A DNA stretch of 64,000 nucleotides from Oscillospiraceae bacterium (GCA_015067835.1 SVLS01000001.1:1-64000); one strand, 5' to 3'; positions 15,988-25,453 are shown, counted from the first letter of the stretch. A program made the numbers and translations. The notes: generated by a model from the sequence alone, not told the origin.

Positions 15988-16734
15988 ATGAAAAACTTTT
16001 TAAAAACCCATTATCTCCCCCTTGGTGTACTGGCATGCAGCGTGATCACTATGTTTTTGCGGATGCTTTTGTGGATTTCGGCCATTTCCAACGATGAAAG
16101 CAATCTGCTTCCTGCAGGCACCTGGCCGGATGTAGTAAGCTGGATTATGGTGGCAATTGTGATTGCTTTACTGGTCTTTTTCTGCTGGAAGCTGAAAAAG
16201 CTGCCCAAGTACCGTGATCATTTCAAACCCTCTAAGCTGGCAGCTGCCGGTATGCTTCTCGGTGCTGTGGGCATCCTGATTTCTTCCATTTCCGCTCTTG
16301 GCGGCAACGGAGACACCTTGACCACCATCAGTGCTGTTTTGGGCATCGTTTCTGCCGGCTCGTTGGGCTATCTGGCCTTTTGCCGGATGAAAGGCGCCCG
16401 CGTTTCCATTGCATTTCACGGCATTATCTGCCTGTACCTGATGCTGTACCTGATTTCCTGCTACCGAGTGTGGAGCTCCTGCGCTCAGCTGCAGGTCTAT
16501 GCCTTTGAGCTGCTGGCTGTGGTATTTACAATGCTGGCCTGTTATCATCGTGCCGCCTTTGACACCGATCAGGGAAAACCCCGCTCCTACGCCTTTTTCT
16601 CCTGTGCTGCACTGTTTTTCTGCATTGCTGCATTGCCCGGCTGTAATAATGAAATGTTCCTTCTGGGCTGTGCCGCCTGGATGTTCACCACCCCCTGCGA
16701 CCTGACCCCGGCTGCTGAAAATGAAAAAGCTTGA
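15988..16734 (+). CDS. Seven-helix integral membrane protein, unrecognised
   Basis: The 248-residue protein is almost entirely hydrophobic, with seven to eight predicted helices and short loops, and has no catalytic motif I recognise. CGGAGG precedes the ATG by 7 bases. Its last 14 bases overlap the start of cca, so both are read from one transcript. Function unknown. Confidence 0.65.
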   Translation: MKNFLKTHYLPLGVLACSVITMFLRMLLWISAISNDESNLLPAGTWPDVVSWIMVAIVIALLVFFCWKLKKLPKYRDHFKPSKLAAAGMLLGAVGILISSISALGGNGDTLTTISAVLGIVSAGSLGYLAFCRMKGARVSIAFHGIICLYLMLYLISCYRVWSSCAQLQVYAFELLAVVFTMLACYHRAAFDTDQGKPRSYAFFSCAALFFCIAALPGCNNEMFLLGCAAWMFTTPCDLTPAAENEKA

Positions 16735-18049
16735 CGCCTTGATGTTACCGGAATATGTCCGGCAATGTATGGATGCTCTGGAATCCCACGGCTTTGCCTG
16801 CTATGCAGTGGGCGGCTGCGTACGGGATATGCTTCTGGGGCTGACGCCGCAGGATTATGACCTGTGCACCAACGCATTGCCGGAGCAAATTCGCACTGTT
16901 TTTGCCGAAAAAAGACTGATTTTGAATGGCGAAAAGCACGGAACGGTGGGCGTGATAACCGATGGCGGTGTTGTGGAAATCACCACTTTTCGGTCAGAGG
17001 GCGATTATACAGACAGTCGCCATCCTGGCTGGGTGAAGTATCTGGATTCCATTGAGGCGGACCTTGCCCGGCGGGATTTCACCGTCAATGCAATGGCCTA
17101 TTCGCCTAAGCGCGCCCTTGTTGATCCCTTTGGCGGACAGCAGGATTTGCAAAACGGCATTTTGCGGGCAGTCGGCAATCCTACCGCCCGGTTTACGGAG
17201 GATGCGCTGCGCATTGTCCGGGGTATGCGTTTTGCGGTGCGTTATCAGCTCACTCTTCAGGATGATACGATGGAAGCCATGTACGCCTGTGCGTCGCTGC
17301 TGGAGCATATTGCCAAGGAGCGGATTTTTGACGAGTTATGTAAACTTCTCCTGCGAACAACAGGAGAGGATTTGCTCCGTTTTTCCGCCATTCTCGCACA
17401 AATCATCCCGGGGCTTGCGCCCACAATAGGCTTTGCGCAGCACAGCTCCCACCATTTATATGATGTCTTCACCCACACCGCCTATGTTACCGGCGGTGTG
17501 GAGGAGGAGCTTTCTCTGCGCTGGGCTGCCCTGCTCCACGATTTGGGAAAGGTGCATACCTTTACGACGGACGAAAACGGCAATGGGCATTTTTACGGTC
17601 ACGCCGCCGTCAGCGCCCAGCTGGCAGATGAGATTTTGCACCGTTTGAAAGCACCTACCGCTCTGCGGGAGGATGTGGTATTTCTCATTGCACAGCACAT
17701 GACACCTGTGCTTCCTGAGCGAAAAAGAATGCGCAGGCAGCTGAGCAAATGGGGCGCAGAGCGTCTTCAGAAGCTGCTTATGCTGCAGAAGGCGGACTTT
17801 TCTGGCAAGGGCACAGTCAACGAGGATTTTCCCTTTGATGAAACCAATGCGCTGCTGCAGGCACTTCTAGAAGAAAACAGCTGCCTGAGCTTAAAGGATT
17901 TGGCCGTCAACGGCCACGATTTGATGGCGCTTGGCTTTTCCGGCGAGGCTGTAGGGCAATGTCTGAACTGGCTGCTGCAGCAGGTGGTGGAAGAAACCCT
18001 CGAAAATGAAAAGGCGGTTTTATTGACTGCTGTTAAAAATAAGAAGTAA
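16721..18049 (+). CDS. cca: CCA tRNA nucleotidyltransferase with HD domain
   Basis: The 442-residue class II polymerase-beta-type enzyme adds or repairs the CCA end of tRNAs. N-terminal head: GGCVRDMLLG, the metal-binding DYDL, and RRDFTVNAMAYS. Neck region: EDALRIVRGMRFAVR. A metal-dependent HD phosphohydrolase domain follows (LLHDLGK near residue 270). Such HD-bearing members are often annotated as repair-type CCA enzymes. It starts within the end of the preceding membrane gene. Confidence 0.93.
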   Translation: MKKLDALMLPEYVRQCMDALESHGFACYAVGGCVRDMLLGLTPQDYDLCTNALPEQIRTVFAEKRLILNGEKHGTVGVITDGGVVEITTFRSEGDYTDSRHPGWVKYLDSIEADLARRDFTVNAMAYSPKRALVDPFGGQQDLQNGILRAVGNPTARFTEDALRIVRGMRFAVRYQLTLQDDTMEAMYACASLLEHIAKERIFDELCKLLLRTTGEDLLRFSAILAQIIPGLAPTIGFAQHSSHHLYDVFTHTAYVTGGVEEELSLRWAALLHDLGKVHTFTTDENGNGHFYGHAAVSAQLADEILHRLKAPTALREDVVFLIAQHMTPVLPERKRMRRQLSKWGAERLQKLLMLQKADFSGKGTVNEDFPFDETNALLQALLEENSCLSLKDLAVNGHDLMALGFSGEAVGQCLNWLLQQVVEETLENEKAVLLTAVKNKK

Positions 18050-18068
18050 GCTCGGTGGAGGACCGTAT

Positions 18069-18929
18069 ATGAAAAAGATAATTGCCTCTCTTTTGCTGCT
18101 GGCGCTGATCCTGACCGGCTGTGCCGCCCAATCCCCCAGGGAAGAAGTTGACTACCTGACTGTTCACTACATCGATGTGGGTCAGGCGGACTGTATTTTG
18201 CTGCTGGCCGGCGACACCGCAGTTTTAATTGACGGCGGCAATACGGATACCTCTGCCGAAGTGGTTTCTTATCTGCGCCGTTATGGCGTAAAAGACGTGG
18301 ATTTGATGGTCAACACCCATCCTCACGGAGATCATATCGGCGGACTGCCCGCCGTTCTTTCCGGTTTCCCGGTGGAAACGGTCTGGACCTCTACCTTGAA
18401 TTACGATTCTTATACCTTTGACCGCTTTATGAACCTGGCACGGGAGCAGGATGCCAAGATTGAGATTCCCACCCCCGGCACCGTCTATCAGGAGGATGGA
18501 TTACTTTTGACAGTTCTTGGTCCTGTGGGAACGAACTACGAGGATTTGAACGACACCTCCCTGGTACTGATGGCGCAGTTTGGCGAAAAGAAGTTCCTGT
18601 TCACCGGAGATATGGAATCCGTTGCGGAAAACCATCTTCTCACCTCGCAGGTATCCTTGAAGGCCGATGTGCTGAAGGTCGGACATCACGGCAGTTACAG
18701 CTCCACCAGCGCACCGTTTTTGAAGGCGGTTGACCCGGATTACGCCGTCATCAGCTGCGGCAGGGACAATGAATACGGTCATCCTCACCCCGGGCCTATG
18801 AAAGAACTGAAAAACCAAAATGTGGAGGTCTTCCGCACCGACTTGATGGGCAGCGTAACGATTATGACGGATGGGAAAAAGCTTTCCTTCCTTCTGGAGT
18901 ATCCTGCCGCAATGCCCAACGCTGCTTAA
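18069..18929 (+). CDS. Secreted lipoprotein, metallo-beta-lactamase fold (ComEC C-terminal-like)
   Basis: The 286-residue protein has a signal peptide ending in lipobox LTGC (Cys18), so it is anchored on the outer face of the membrane. The remainder is a metallo-beta-lactamase-fold hydrolase with IDVGQADCILL, the zinc motif HPHGDHIGG, LFTGDME and the late KVGHHGSYSS. This matches the hydrolase domain of the competence protein ComEC, which is often found as a stand-alone secreted protein in Clostridia. It may degrade extracellular nucleic acid or phosphodiester substrates; inference only. Confidence 0.85.
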   Translation: MKKIIASLLLLALILTGCAAQSPREEVDYLTVHYIDVGQADCILLLAGDTAVLIDGGNTDTSAEVVSYLRRYGVKDVDLMVNTHPHGDHIGGLPAVLSGFPVETVWTSTLNYDSYTFDRFMNLAREQDAKIEIPTPGTVYQEDGLLLTVLGPVGTNYEDLNDTSLVLMAQFGEKKFLFTGDMESVAENHLLTSQVSLKADVLKVGHHGSYSSTSAPFLKAVDPDYAVISCGRDNEYGHPHPGPMKELKNQNVEVFRTDLMGSVTIMTDGKKLSFLLEYPAAMPNAA

Positions 18930-18941
18930 GGCTGAATTGCT

Positions 18942-21455
18942 ATGAAAAATCACATTGTTCTGGGCATTTTGGCCCACGTGGATGCAGGCAAAACCACCCT
19001 GTCCGAAGCGCTGCTGTACCAAAGCGGAATGCGGCGCAGTCTGGGACGGGTGGACCACGGAGATGCCTATTTGGATACCCACGCGCTGGAACGCGCCAGA
19101 GGAATCACCATTTTCTCCAAGCAAGCCCTGTTTTCCACCCAAAATCGAAATATTACCCTGGTGGACACCCCCGGTCACGTGGATTTTTCCCCGGAGGCAG
19201 AGCGGACGCTGCCTATTCTGGACAGCGCCATTTTGGTCATCAGCGGTACGGACGGTATTCAGGCGCACACGCTGACCCTGTGGCAGCTGCTGCAGCGCTA
19301 TGAAATTCCCACCGTCATTTTCATCAATAAAATGGACTTATCCGGCGCAGACCGGGCAAAGCTGCTTGCCCAGCTTCAGCGGGAATTTTCCTCCGGATGC
19401 GTGGAATTTGGTGAGAATCTGGACGAAGCTTATGAAGCCGCCGCTTTATGCGAAGAAGCGCTGCTGGAATCCTATTTGCAAACCGGAGCGGTTGCACAGC
19501 CCGATTTGCAGCGTTTGGTCAGCCAGCGGAAGCTGTTCCCCTGTGTTTTCGGCTCTGCGCTGCATCTGGAGGGCGTCGACCGTCTTCTGGAGATTTTGGA
19601 TCTCTATTTGCCTCAGCCCCAATGGGGAGATGCCTTTGGCGCACAGGTTTACAAGATTTCCCGGGATGCACAAGGCAATCGCCTGACCTGGCTGAAGGTC
19701 ACAGGAGGAAAGCTTCCCGTCCGTTCTCAGATATGTTATGTAAACCGCTCAGGGGACACTGTTGAGGAAAAAGCCATTCAGCTTCGCCTGTACTCCGCCG
19801 AGAAGTTCACCCCTGTGGATTGTCTTCTCCCAGGACAAGTTGCCGCCGTCACCGGTCTTACCGGCACCTATGCCGGGCAGGGTCTTGGTGCAACGCCTGA
19901 CAGTCCTCTGCCCACCTTGGAGCCGGTTATGACATATCGGGTAAATCTCGTCGGCGGCGTTGACCCGGCCGTTGCCTTACCCCAATTACGGCAGTTGGAG
20001 GAAGAAGATCCCATGCTCCGTCTGGTATGGGAAGGCGGGAAAATTTACATCCAGATTATGGGTAAGGTGCAGCTGGAGGTTTTTCGCAGTCTTGTGAAGG
20101 AGCGCTTCAACCTGGAGGTCACCTTGGATGCCGGGCGGATTTTCTATAAGGAAACCATCGCCCAGGCTGTGGAAGGTGTTGGTCATTTTGAACCTTTGCG
20201 GCACTATGCAGAAGTGCATCTGCTGATGGAACCGCTGCCCCAGGGCGCAGGTCTGGAATTCTGTTCCACCTGTCCGACGGATTTTCTGGACAACACCTAC
20301 CAAAAGCTGATTATGACCCATTTCAAGGAAAAGACTCATCGGGGTGTGCTCACCGGCGGACCGATTACGGATATGAAAATCACGCTGGTGTCCGGTCGCG
20401 CCTATATTGAGCATACTGTTGGCGGTGATTTCCGGCAAGCTACCTACCGCGCCATCCGTCAGGGCTTAATGAAGGCGCAATCCATCCTGCTTGAGCCTTG
20501 GTATCGCTTTGTTTTGACCGTGCCCACACCCCAAATCGGGCGTGCCATCACGGATATCCGGGCAATGAGCGGTGAAATGGAGCCGCCGGAAAATCTGGGT
20601 GACTATTCCGTTTTGCAGGGAATTGTGCCGGCTTCGGAATTGGAGGATTATCCGGTGCAGGTCGCCGCCTACACCCAAGGCTTAGGGCGTATGCAGCTTG
20701 CGTTGGATGGATACAAGCCCTGTCATAACACCGATGCTGTGGTGGAGGCGCTGGCCTATGACCCGGAAGCCGATCTGGAAAACACGCCGGACTCCGTATT
20801 CTGCGCCCACGGTGCAGGCTTTACTGTCAAGTGGCATCAGGTTGCGGAGTATATGCATCTGGAAAGCTGTATGAAGGCAAAGCAAGCGCCTCAAACAATC
20901 CCCCAGAATCTTCGTCCGGAGGATAAGGAGCTGGAGGCCATTATGCTCCGGGAATTTGGCCCGCAGAGCACAACCCTGTACCGCCCGACACCCCGTTCTG
21001 ACAAGGAGGATTCGCGTCACATCAAGCCCCTGAAGCAGCAGTATCTGATTGTGGACGGCTACAATATTATCTTCGCCTGGGATGAGCTTGCTCAAATTGC
21101 CAAAGAAGATTTAGAAAATGCCCGGCGGCGGCTGTGCGACATACTAAGCGACTTTTCCGGTTTCCGGAAATGGAAAATCGTTGTGGTTTTTGACGGCTAT
21201 AAGGTCAAGGGAAATCTGGGCGAAAAGCTGCAGCATCACAACATTCAGGTGGTCTACACCAAGGAAAACGAAACCGGGGACAGCTATATTGAAAGTCTGG
21301 TGGCACAAATCGGCTCCAACTACAATCTGCGGGTCGCCACCTCTGATTCTCTGGTTCAGCTGGGGGCTTTGCGCTCCGGTGTGCTGCGGATGAGTGCCCG
21401 GGAATTAAAGTGGGAGATTGATCAGGCAAAAAAGGAAATGACACAGCACTATTAA
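18942..21455 (+). CDS. Tet(M)-like ribosomal GTPase fused to a YacP/Rae1-type NYN ribonuclease
   Basis: The 837-residue two-part protein begins with residues 1 to about 660 that follow a ribosome-protection/EF-G-like GTPase: G1 AHVDAGKTT (11-19), switch I RGITIF, G3 DTPGH (75-79), G4 NKMD (129-132), then domains II-V ending near the region GYKPCHNTD. Residues about 701-835 are a complete NYN/YacP domain: YLIVDGYNIIFAWDEL, VVFDGYKVKG, VVYTKENETGDSYIE, ATSDSLVQ and RMSARELKWEI. In Bacillus subtilis the YacP homologue Rae1 enters the ribosomal A site and cuts mRNA. Fusion to a GTPase that also acts at the A site suggests a ribosome-directed mRNA cleavage or rescue factor. Tetracycline resistance is possible but not shown. 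The ribosome-binding site is weak (AAGG). Confidence 0.88.
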   Translation: MKNHIVLGILAHVDAGKTTLSEALLYQSGMRRSLGRVDHGDAYLDTHALERARGITIFSKQALFSTQNRNITLVDTPGHVDFSPEAERTLPILDSAILVISGTDGIQAHTLTLWQLLQRYEIPTVIFINKMDLSGADRAKLLAQLQREFSSGCVEFGENLDEAYEAAALCEEALLESYLQTGAVAQPDLQRLVSQRKLFPCVFGSALHLEGVDRLLEILDLYLPQPQWGDAFGAQVYKISRDAQGNRLTWLKVTGGKLPVRSQICYVNRSGDTVEEKAIQLRLYSAEKFTPVDCLLPGQVAAVTGLTGTYAGQGLGATPDSPLPTLEPVMTYRVNLVGGVDPAVALPQLRQLEEEDPMLRLVWEGGKIYIQIMGKVQLEVFRSLVKERFNLEVTLDAGRIFYKETIAQAVEGVGHFEPLRHYAEVHLLMEPLPQGAGLEFCSTCPTDFLDNTYQKLIMTHFKEKTHRGVLTGGPITDMKITLVSGRAYIEHTVGGDFRQATYRAIRQGLMKAQSILLEPWYRFVLTVPTPQIGRAITDIRAMSGEMEPPENLGDYSVLQGIVPASELEDYPVQVAAYTQGLGRMQLALDGYKPCHNTDAVVEALAYDPEADLENTPDSVFCAHGAGFTVKWHQVAEYMHLESCMKAKQAPQTIPQNLRPEDKELEAIMLREFGPQSTTLYRPTPRSDKEDSRHIKPLKQQYLIVDGYNIIFAWDELAQIAKEDLENARRRLCDILSDFSGFRKWKIVVVFDGYKVKGNLGEKLQHHNIQVVYTKENETGDSYIESLVAQIGSNYNLRVATSDSLVQLGALRSGVLRMSARELKWEIDQAKKEMTQHY

Positions 21456-21460
21456 ATGAC

Positions 21461-21497
21461 AAAATCCGCACCTGCTTTCACAGGTGCGGATTTTATT
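21461..21497. terminator. Bidirectional terminator
   Basis: AAAATCCGCACCTG and CAGGTGCGGATTTT form a perfect 14-pair stem with a short loop between two convergent genes. Confidence 0.9.
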
Positions 21498-21515
21498 GTT
21501 GGTTAAAAGGATGCT

Positions 21516-23888
21516 TTATCCTGCGTGATACATCTGGCTGTACAGGATGTATCTGTAATTGTAGGGATACAGCCGCTGCACATCTTCATCCAGCTTCTGC
21601 GGCTCACCGCCGTTCCACTGGTACAGGTCACCACCGGAATTCTCGCTGTAATCGGTCAGGTACAAAAACCGACCATCTGCCGTAAGATCGATATTGTCTG
21701 TATTCATTTCCTCGGCGATTTTAGTCTTCTCCCCGTTTTCATAAACATTCAGGGTTGCATTGTCGCCATCTCTTTCGGTAATGAAGAAAATTCTGCTCCA
21801 GTCCAGCTGCATCGCAGCGGTATGACCAAAAACCTCGTCGGCAATTTTCTTGCTGCCGCCATTTTCCCAGATTTTCAGCGTGCCTCCGGATTTTTCGCTG
21901 TAGTCCGTTGAATAGAGAATCTTGTTCCAATCTCTGGATACCGTAATGCGATAGCGGCTAACATCATCATCCACCTTCTGGGACTCCCCATTGCTGTACA
22001 AATACAAGGTGCCGCTTTCCTTTTCACTGTTATAATCCGTTATATACAGCAGCTTGTCGGCATCTTCATTGTAAGAATCGATGGTGTACACATCATTGGC
22101 AATTTTCTTTCCGTTGATATACAAATCGCCGATTCCGTCTTTGTAATTCTTGTAATAGCAGTACCGGTCATTTCCCAGGAAGTAACCACTGTAGGACGAA
22201 ACATCGCTGGCGTACTTTTCCGCCTTTTCCACAACGCCGTTATTGATGGCAATGCGGTACAGGTCGCCCACGGATTCATTCACATCCGTCATAAAGAAAA
22301 TCTGCGTGCCGTTATCGTTCAAATCAAAGCTTGTTGCCTCGTCGTTATCGATGGCACTGACAGCACTTCTGCTGGCCACATAGTAGCTTTTTGCTGTATT
22401 CAGCGCCTCCTTTACCATATCTTCCACCTGATAGGCGTAGCTTACCTCGGAGAGCTTAATCTTCTCAATATTTGCCTTCTGGCGTGCCTGGTATACAACC
22501 ACCGGAGCCTCATATGCAAACTGATAAGAGCTGCTGTAGTAAGAGTCATATACAAAGCCTTCTGTCAGCTTCACTGCTTCCTTGCCGTCAAAGAAGAAGA
22601 GGGTATACTGGCTCTGCTCTATGGTTTGATTCTTCAGAGAATTCCGCAGGGAATCCCGGTCTTGCTTCTCCCAGTAGGCGGTATAAGCCTGCTGATAAAC
22701 CGCATATTCCTGCTGATAGACTTCATAGGCCGCATAGTACTCATCCCAGGTGTCATACATCCAGGAATAGGGTGTGGAGGGTTGTTGCGGATAGTCTGTT
22801 ATTAAGGCATCCTCGGCAGCCTTGTCGTCAAGAACATAATCCATCAGAGGCACGGTTTCCGTCTCGGCTTCAACATAATAAAGCTCGCCGGATTCGTAAA
22901 TCTTGAGAACCTCCTTGACGCCGGAGGCAATCTTTACCTTCTCCTGACCTTCTGCCTGCTTGTAGAGCACATCTTCCTTCATATAGTACAGAACGGTCAT
23001 ATCCTCGTTGAGTCTGTACCAGGAGGATGCGCCACTGGCAATCTTTATTGCTTCCTGGCCCAGGTACTTCAGATAATAGGTATAGGTGCTGTCCGTCTTA
23101 TCCTGAACGCGGTAGCCCAGCTTATTTCCATCGTCAGACACGCTGAAATCATACTCGCTAACTTCAGAATCGATTTTCTCTTTCTCATCCTTGTCCACAA
23201 AGTACTGGTACAGACCGCCGTCTTTCTTGACATAGGTAACCACCGTACCGGCTTCATTAACACGGAAATTGACAATCTCAGAGTCTACCTTTACTGCCTC
23301 GGCTTCCGGGTTTTTCGTGGAGCGATGGTACAAATTGATGCCGTCATCGCCGGCCTCATATTTATCCGGGAAGAAAATGCGGCTTCCATCCTTACTGAAA
23401 GCGATTCCATTGCCAATTGCTGTCACTGCGGTATCGCTATTATTTGCCAAGCTGTCCGTTACCTGCCAGGGCTCACCACCGGTTTCCAGGTTTAAGAAGT
23501 ACAGCTGGTCATCCTTGATATAAATTGCTGCGCTTTGCTGTGTTGCCGCGCCACCCTTAAACAGCAGCAAAACCACCACAACTATCGTCAATACAGCAAG
23601 ACCAATGCCCCCAAAGAGCAGAATCTTCGGGAACTTCTTCTTTTGGGCAGGCTTCTCTTCCACCGGAGCTGCTGTTACAGGCTGCGCCACCGGTTCAACA
23701 GGCTGTACTGCGGGTTCAACCGGCTTCGTCACCAGCGCTGCACCGCAGCCCTGACAAAAAGACGCTCCAACCACAGCCGGCCGACCGCAAACAGGGCAGA
23801 ATGTGGTCTGAGGAATAGGTGTTCCGCAGCTGTCGCAGAACTTGGTTCCCTCTGCCAGCTGTTTATTACAATTCGGACAAGTAGGCAT
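21516..23888 (-). CDS. Zinc-ribbon, single-pass membrane protein with a large propeller ectodomain
   Basis: The 790-residue protein begins with two cytoplasmic zinc ribbons (Cys4/7/18/21 and Cys31/34/45/48), then a Pro/Val/Glu-rich linker, one membrane helix (about residues 89-111) and some 680 extracytoplasmic residues. The ectodomain repeats a module of the form LYFLNLETGGE / IFFPDKY / LYYMKED / ILYSTDYSEKSGG, which reads as WD40- or TolB-like propeller blades. A Tyr- and Gln-rich insert sits near residues 370-410. Similar zinc-ribbon/propeller proteins are frequent in gut Clostridia and have no known function; sensing or envelope binding is possible. Confidence 0.75.
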   Translation of the reverse strand: MPTCPNCNKQLAEGTKFCDSCGTPIPQTTFCPVCGRPAVVGASFCQGCGAALVTKPVEPAVQPVEPVAQPVTAAPVEEKPAQKKKFPKILLFGGIGLAVLTIVVVVLLLFKGGAATQQSAAIYIKDDQLYFLNLETGGEPWQVTDSLANNSDTAVTAIGNGIAFSKDGSRIFFPDKYEAGDDGINLYHRSTKNPEAEAVKVDSEIVNFRVNEAGTVVTYVKKDGGLYQYFVDKDEKEKIDSEVSEYDFSVSDDGNKLGYRVQDKTDSTYTYYLKYLGQEAIKIASGASSWYRLNEDMTVLYYMKEDVLYKQAEGQEKVKIASGVKEVLKIYESGELYYVEAETETVPLMDYVLDDKAAEDALITDYPQQPSTPYSWMYDTWDEYYAAYEVYQQEYAVYQQAYTAYWEKQDRDSLRNSLKNQTIEQSQYTLFFFDGKEAVKLTEGFVYDSYYSSSYQFAYEAPVVVYQARQKANIEKIKLSEVSYAYQVEDMVKEALNTAKSYYVASRSAVSAIDNDEATSFDLNDNGTQIFFMTDVNESVGDLYRIAINNGVVEKAEKYASDVSSYSGYFLGNDRYCYYKNYKDGIGDLYINGKKIANDVYTIDSYNEDADKLLYITDYNSEKESGTLYLYSNGESQKVDDDVSRYRITVSRDWNKILYSTDYSEKSGGTLKIWENGGSKKIADEVFGHTAAMQLDWSRIFFITERDGDNATLNVYENGEKTKIAEEMNTDNIDLTADGRFLYLTDYSENSGGDLYQWNGGEPQKLDEDVQRLYPYNYRYILYSQMYHAG

Positions 23889-23910
23889 TTTTCTTTCCTC
23901 CTTAACGTTT

Positions 23911-23975
23911 CACCGGGAATTTCGACAAAATCCCGGTGCTTTTTTCATTATATTCCTTTTGTCATATTTTGTCAA
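23911..23975 (-). promoter_or_regulatory. Consensus promoter with a hairpin at the mRNA 5' end
   Basis: On the minus strand TTGACA (23970-23975), 17 bases, TATAAT (23947-23952): a perfect sigma-A promoter. The transcript would begin almost directly with a CACCGGGA/TCCCGGTG stem-loop (23911-23938), 20 bases ahead of the ribosome-binding site. This could be an mRNA-stabilising 5' hairpin. Confidence 0.75.
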
Positions 23976-23989
23976 TTATGCAGCCCAAG

Positions 23990-24018
23990 CAAAAAGGTCT
24001 GCCGACATTCAGCAGACC
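23990..24018 (-). terminator. Terminator of the acyltransferase gene
   Basis: GGTCTGC and GCAGACC form a stem followed on the minus strand by TTTTTGC, six bases after the stop codon. Confidence 0.75.
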
Positions 24019-24024
24019 CTCTCG

Positions 24025-25302
24025 TTATACCGTTTCTTTTGTTTTGCGCACCTTTTTCAGCTTATAAAGCTCTTCTGTAGCCATCCGGGTTTTTGCCACC
24101 GGTGTTTTACCGGAGGGGAAGCAATAATAAAGCGCTTCCTGATTGCCGATGCATATAACATCCGCAATTTCATACCAGTAGTAATCCGCATACAACCCGT
24201 AACAGGCCAGCGCACCCTGCCGATATTCCAATTTCCCGTCACAGCCGGTCAGATGAAAGCCATCCGTCGTATGGGAAAGATGCCCCTTTCCCACCATATA
24301 AATGGCCTTGAAATCCACCAGCATACCGATGTCCACATCGGTTTCAAGCTGATAAGTGCCTTCCTCCAGCTCCCGGCGTACTTCTGCCCGTTCCCAGGCA
24401 TACCAGTCCGGAATATGAGAAAACTCCGTCTCTCCTTCCAGCGCCTTCAGCTGACCCAGGGTATCCATCTCCCAAACCTTGTGGCAATGGTTACACTTCA
24501 GCGAAATGCCCTTGCCCTCCATCTGTCCCTCTGTGCCGCAATGGGGACATTTGTAGAGAATACGCTCCAGTCCGTCTGCCCGGAATTTTTCTGTAACTTC
24601 AATGGCGTTATCCCGCTGCCAGGCAAAGTTGTCAAAGGTAAATGCCTCATCCAGCAGCTCATCCAGCTGCCGCACGGTCATTGTCTTGATTTCCTCTGCG
24701 GTAGCCAAACAGCTTACTGTGGCGTAGGTGCGTACCTTGCGCTTTTGCAGACAGTTGTACAAAGGATCCCGGGTAAATGCGCCCTGAGTAATGACTGTCA
24801 CCACCGGCACGCCCAGCTTTTTCAGTAAAACCCCCATTTTCCGCGGCAACGGCGTTGCCGTTCCGTCAAAGGAATAGCTTGCCTCCGGGTACATCAGTAC
24901 GCTGGTCTTTTTCTCCTTGAGCATATACTCCATATCCCGAATCAGCGCAACATCGCTGACAAATTTCTGAGTGGGAATACAGCCCAGAAAGCGCATCAGC
25001 CATTCCTTGCCCACGAAGCCGTCGCTGGTACAGACAATGCCGTAGGGCTTCGGGTAAAAAATCCTTGACGCCATCATCAAATCAATAAAGCTGGAGTGAT
25101 TCATCAAAATCAGGCAGGGCTGACCCTTGACCTTTTCCATCCCGTGGGTGGTAAACTTAAAATGGGTGCTCCACAAATCAGGAATTGCCGCAATGCGAAT
25201 GACGCTTTGCAGCAAAAAATTGGGATGCAGCGGCTTGCGATGCTTCCCTTTCGGCAGCGCCATAACTGCATCATAATCTTTTTTTCGGGTGCGAATCTTC
25301 AT
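24025..25302 (-). CDS. PlsC-like acyltransferase with zinc ribbon and C-terminal extension
   Basis: The 425-residue protein has an N-terminal glycerolipid acyltransferase domain with NHSSFID (HxxxxD box) and MYPEASYSFDG. After about residue 245 comes a zinc-ribbon-like segment (CPHCGTEGQ ... CNHCHKVW), and then a 130-residue beta-rich tail with no match I recognise. It is longer than plain PlsC proteins (about 240 residues). The ATG at 25302 is preceded by CAGGATG; the tracked start three codons earlier is an ATT-type alternative. It may acylate a phospholipid precursor; the metal-binding tail is unusual. Confidence 0.75.
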   Translation of the reverse strand: MKIRTRKKDYDAVMALPKGKHRKPLHPNFLLQSVIRIAAIPDLWSTHFKFTTHGMEKVKGQPCLILMNHSSFIDLMMASRIFYPKPYGIVCTSDGFVGKEWLMRFLGCIPTQKFVSDVALIRDMEYMLKEKKTSVLMYPEASYSFDGTATPLPRKMGVLLKKLGVPVVTVITQGAFTRDPLYNCLQKRKVRTYATVSCLATAEEIKTMTVRQLDELLDEAFTFDNFAWQRDNAIEVTEKFRADGLERILYKCPHCGTEGQMEGKGISLKCNHCHKVWEMDTLGQLKALEGETEFSHIPDWYAWERAEVRRELEEGTYQLETDVDIGMLVDFKAIYMVGKGHLSHTTDGFHLTGCDGKLEYRQGALACYGLYADYYWYEIADVICIGNQEALYYCFPSGKTPVAKTRMATEELYKLKKVRKTKETV

Positions 25303-25453
25303 AACAATCACATCCTGATCCGTTGTTTGTTTTGCTTATTTTATCACGAAACCGCCTCTTTTTCAATATGTGAATAAACTCTGAACAAAAAATGTCTTCC
25401 TTTTTAGGACAATGTCGTATATAATGGGCATATATGTCAAAGGAGGAAATGCT

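Noticed and set aside
18942-21455. Tetracycline resistance gene
   Set aside because: Only the GTPase part resembles Tet(M)-type proteins, and the C-terminal nuclease fusion argues for a different cellular role. Resistance cannot be claimed from sequence.
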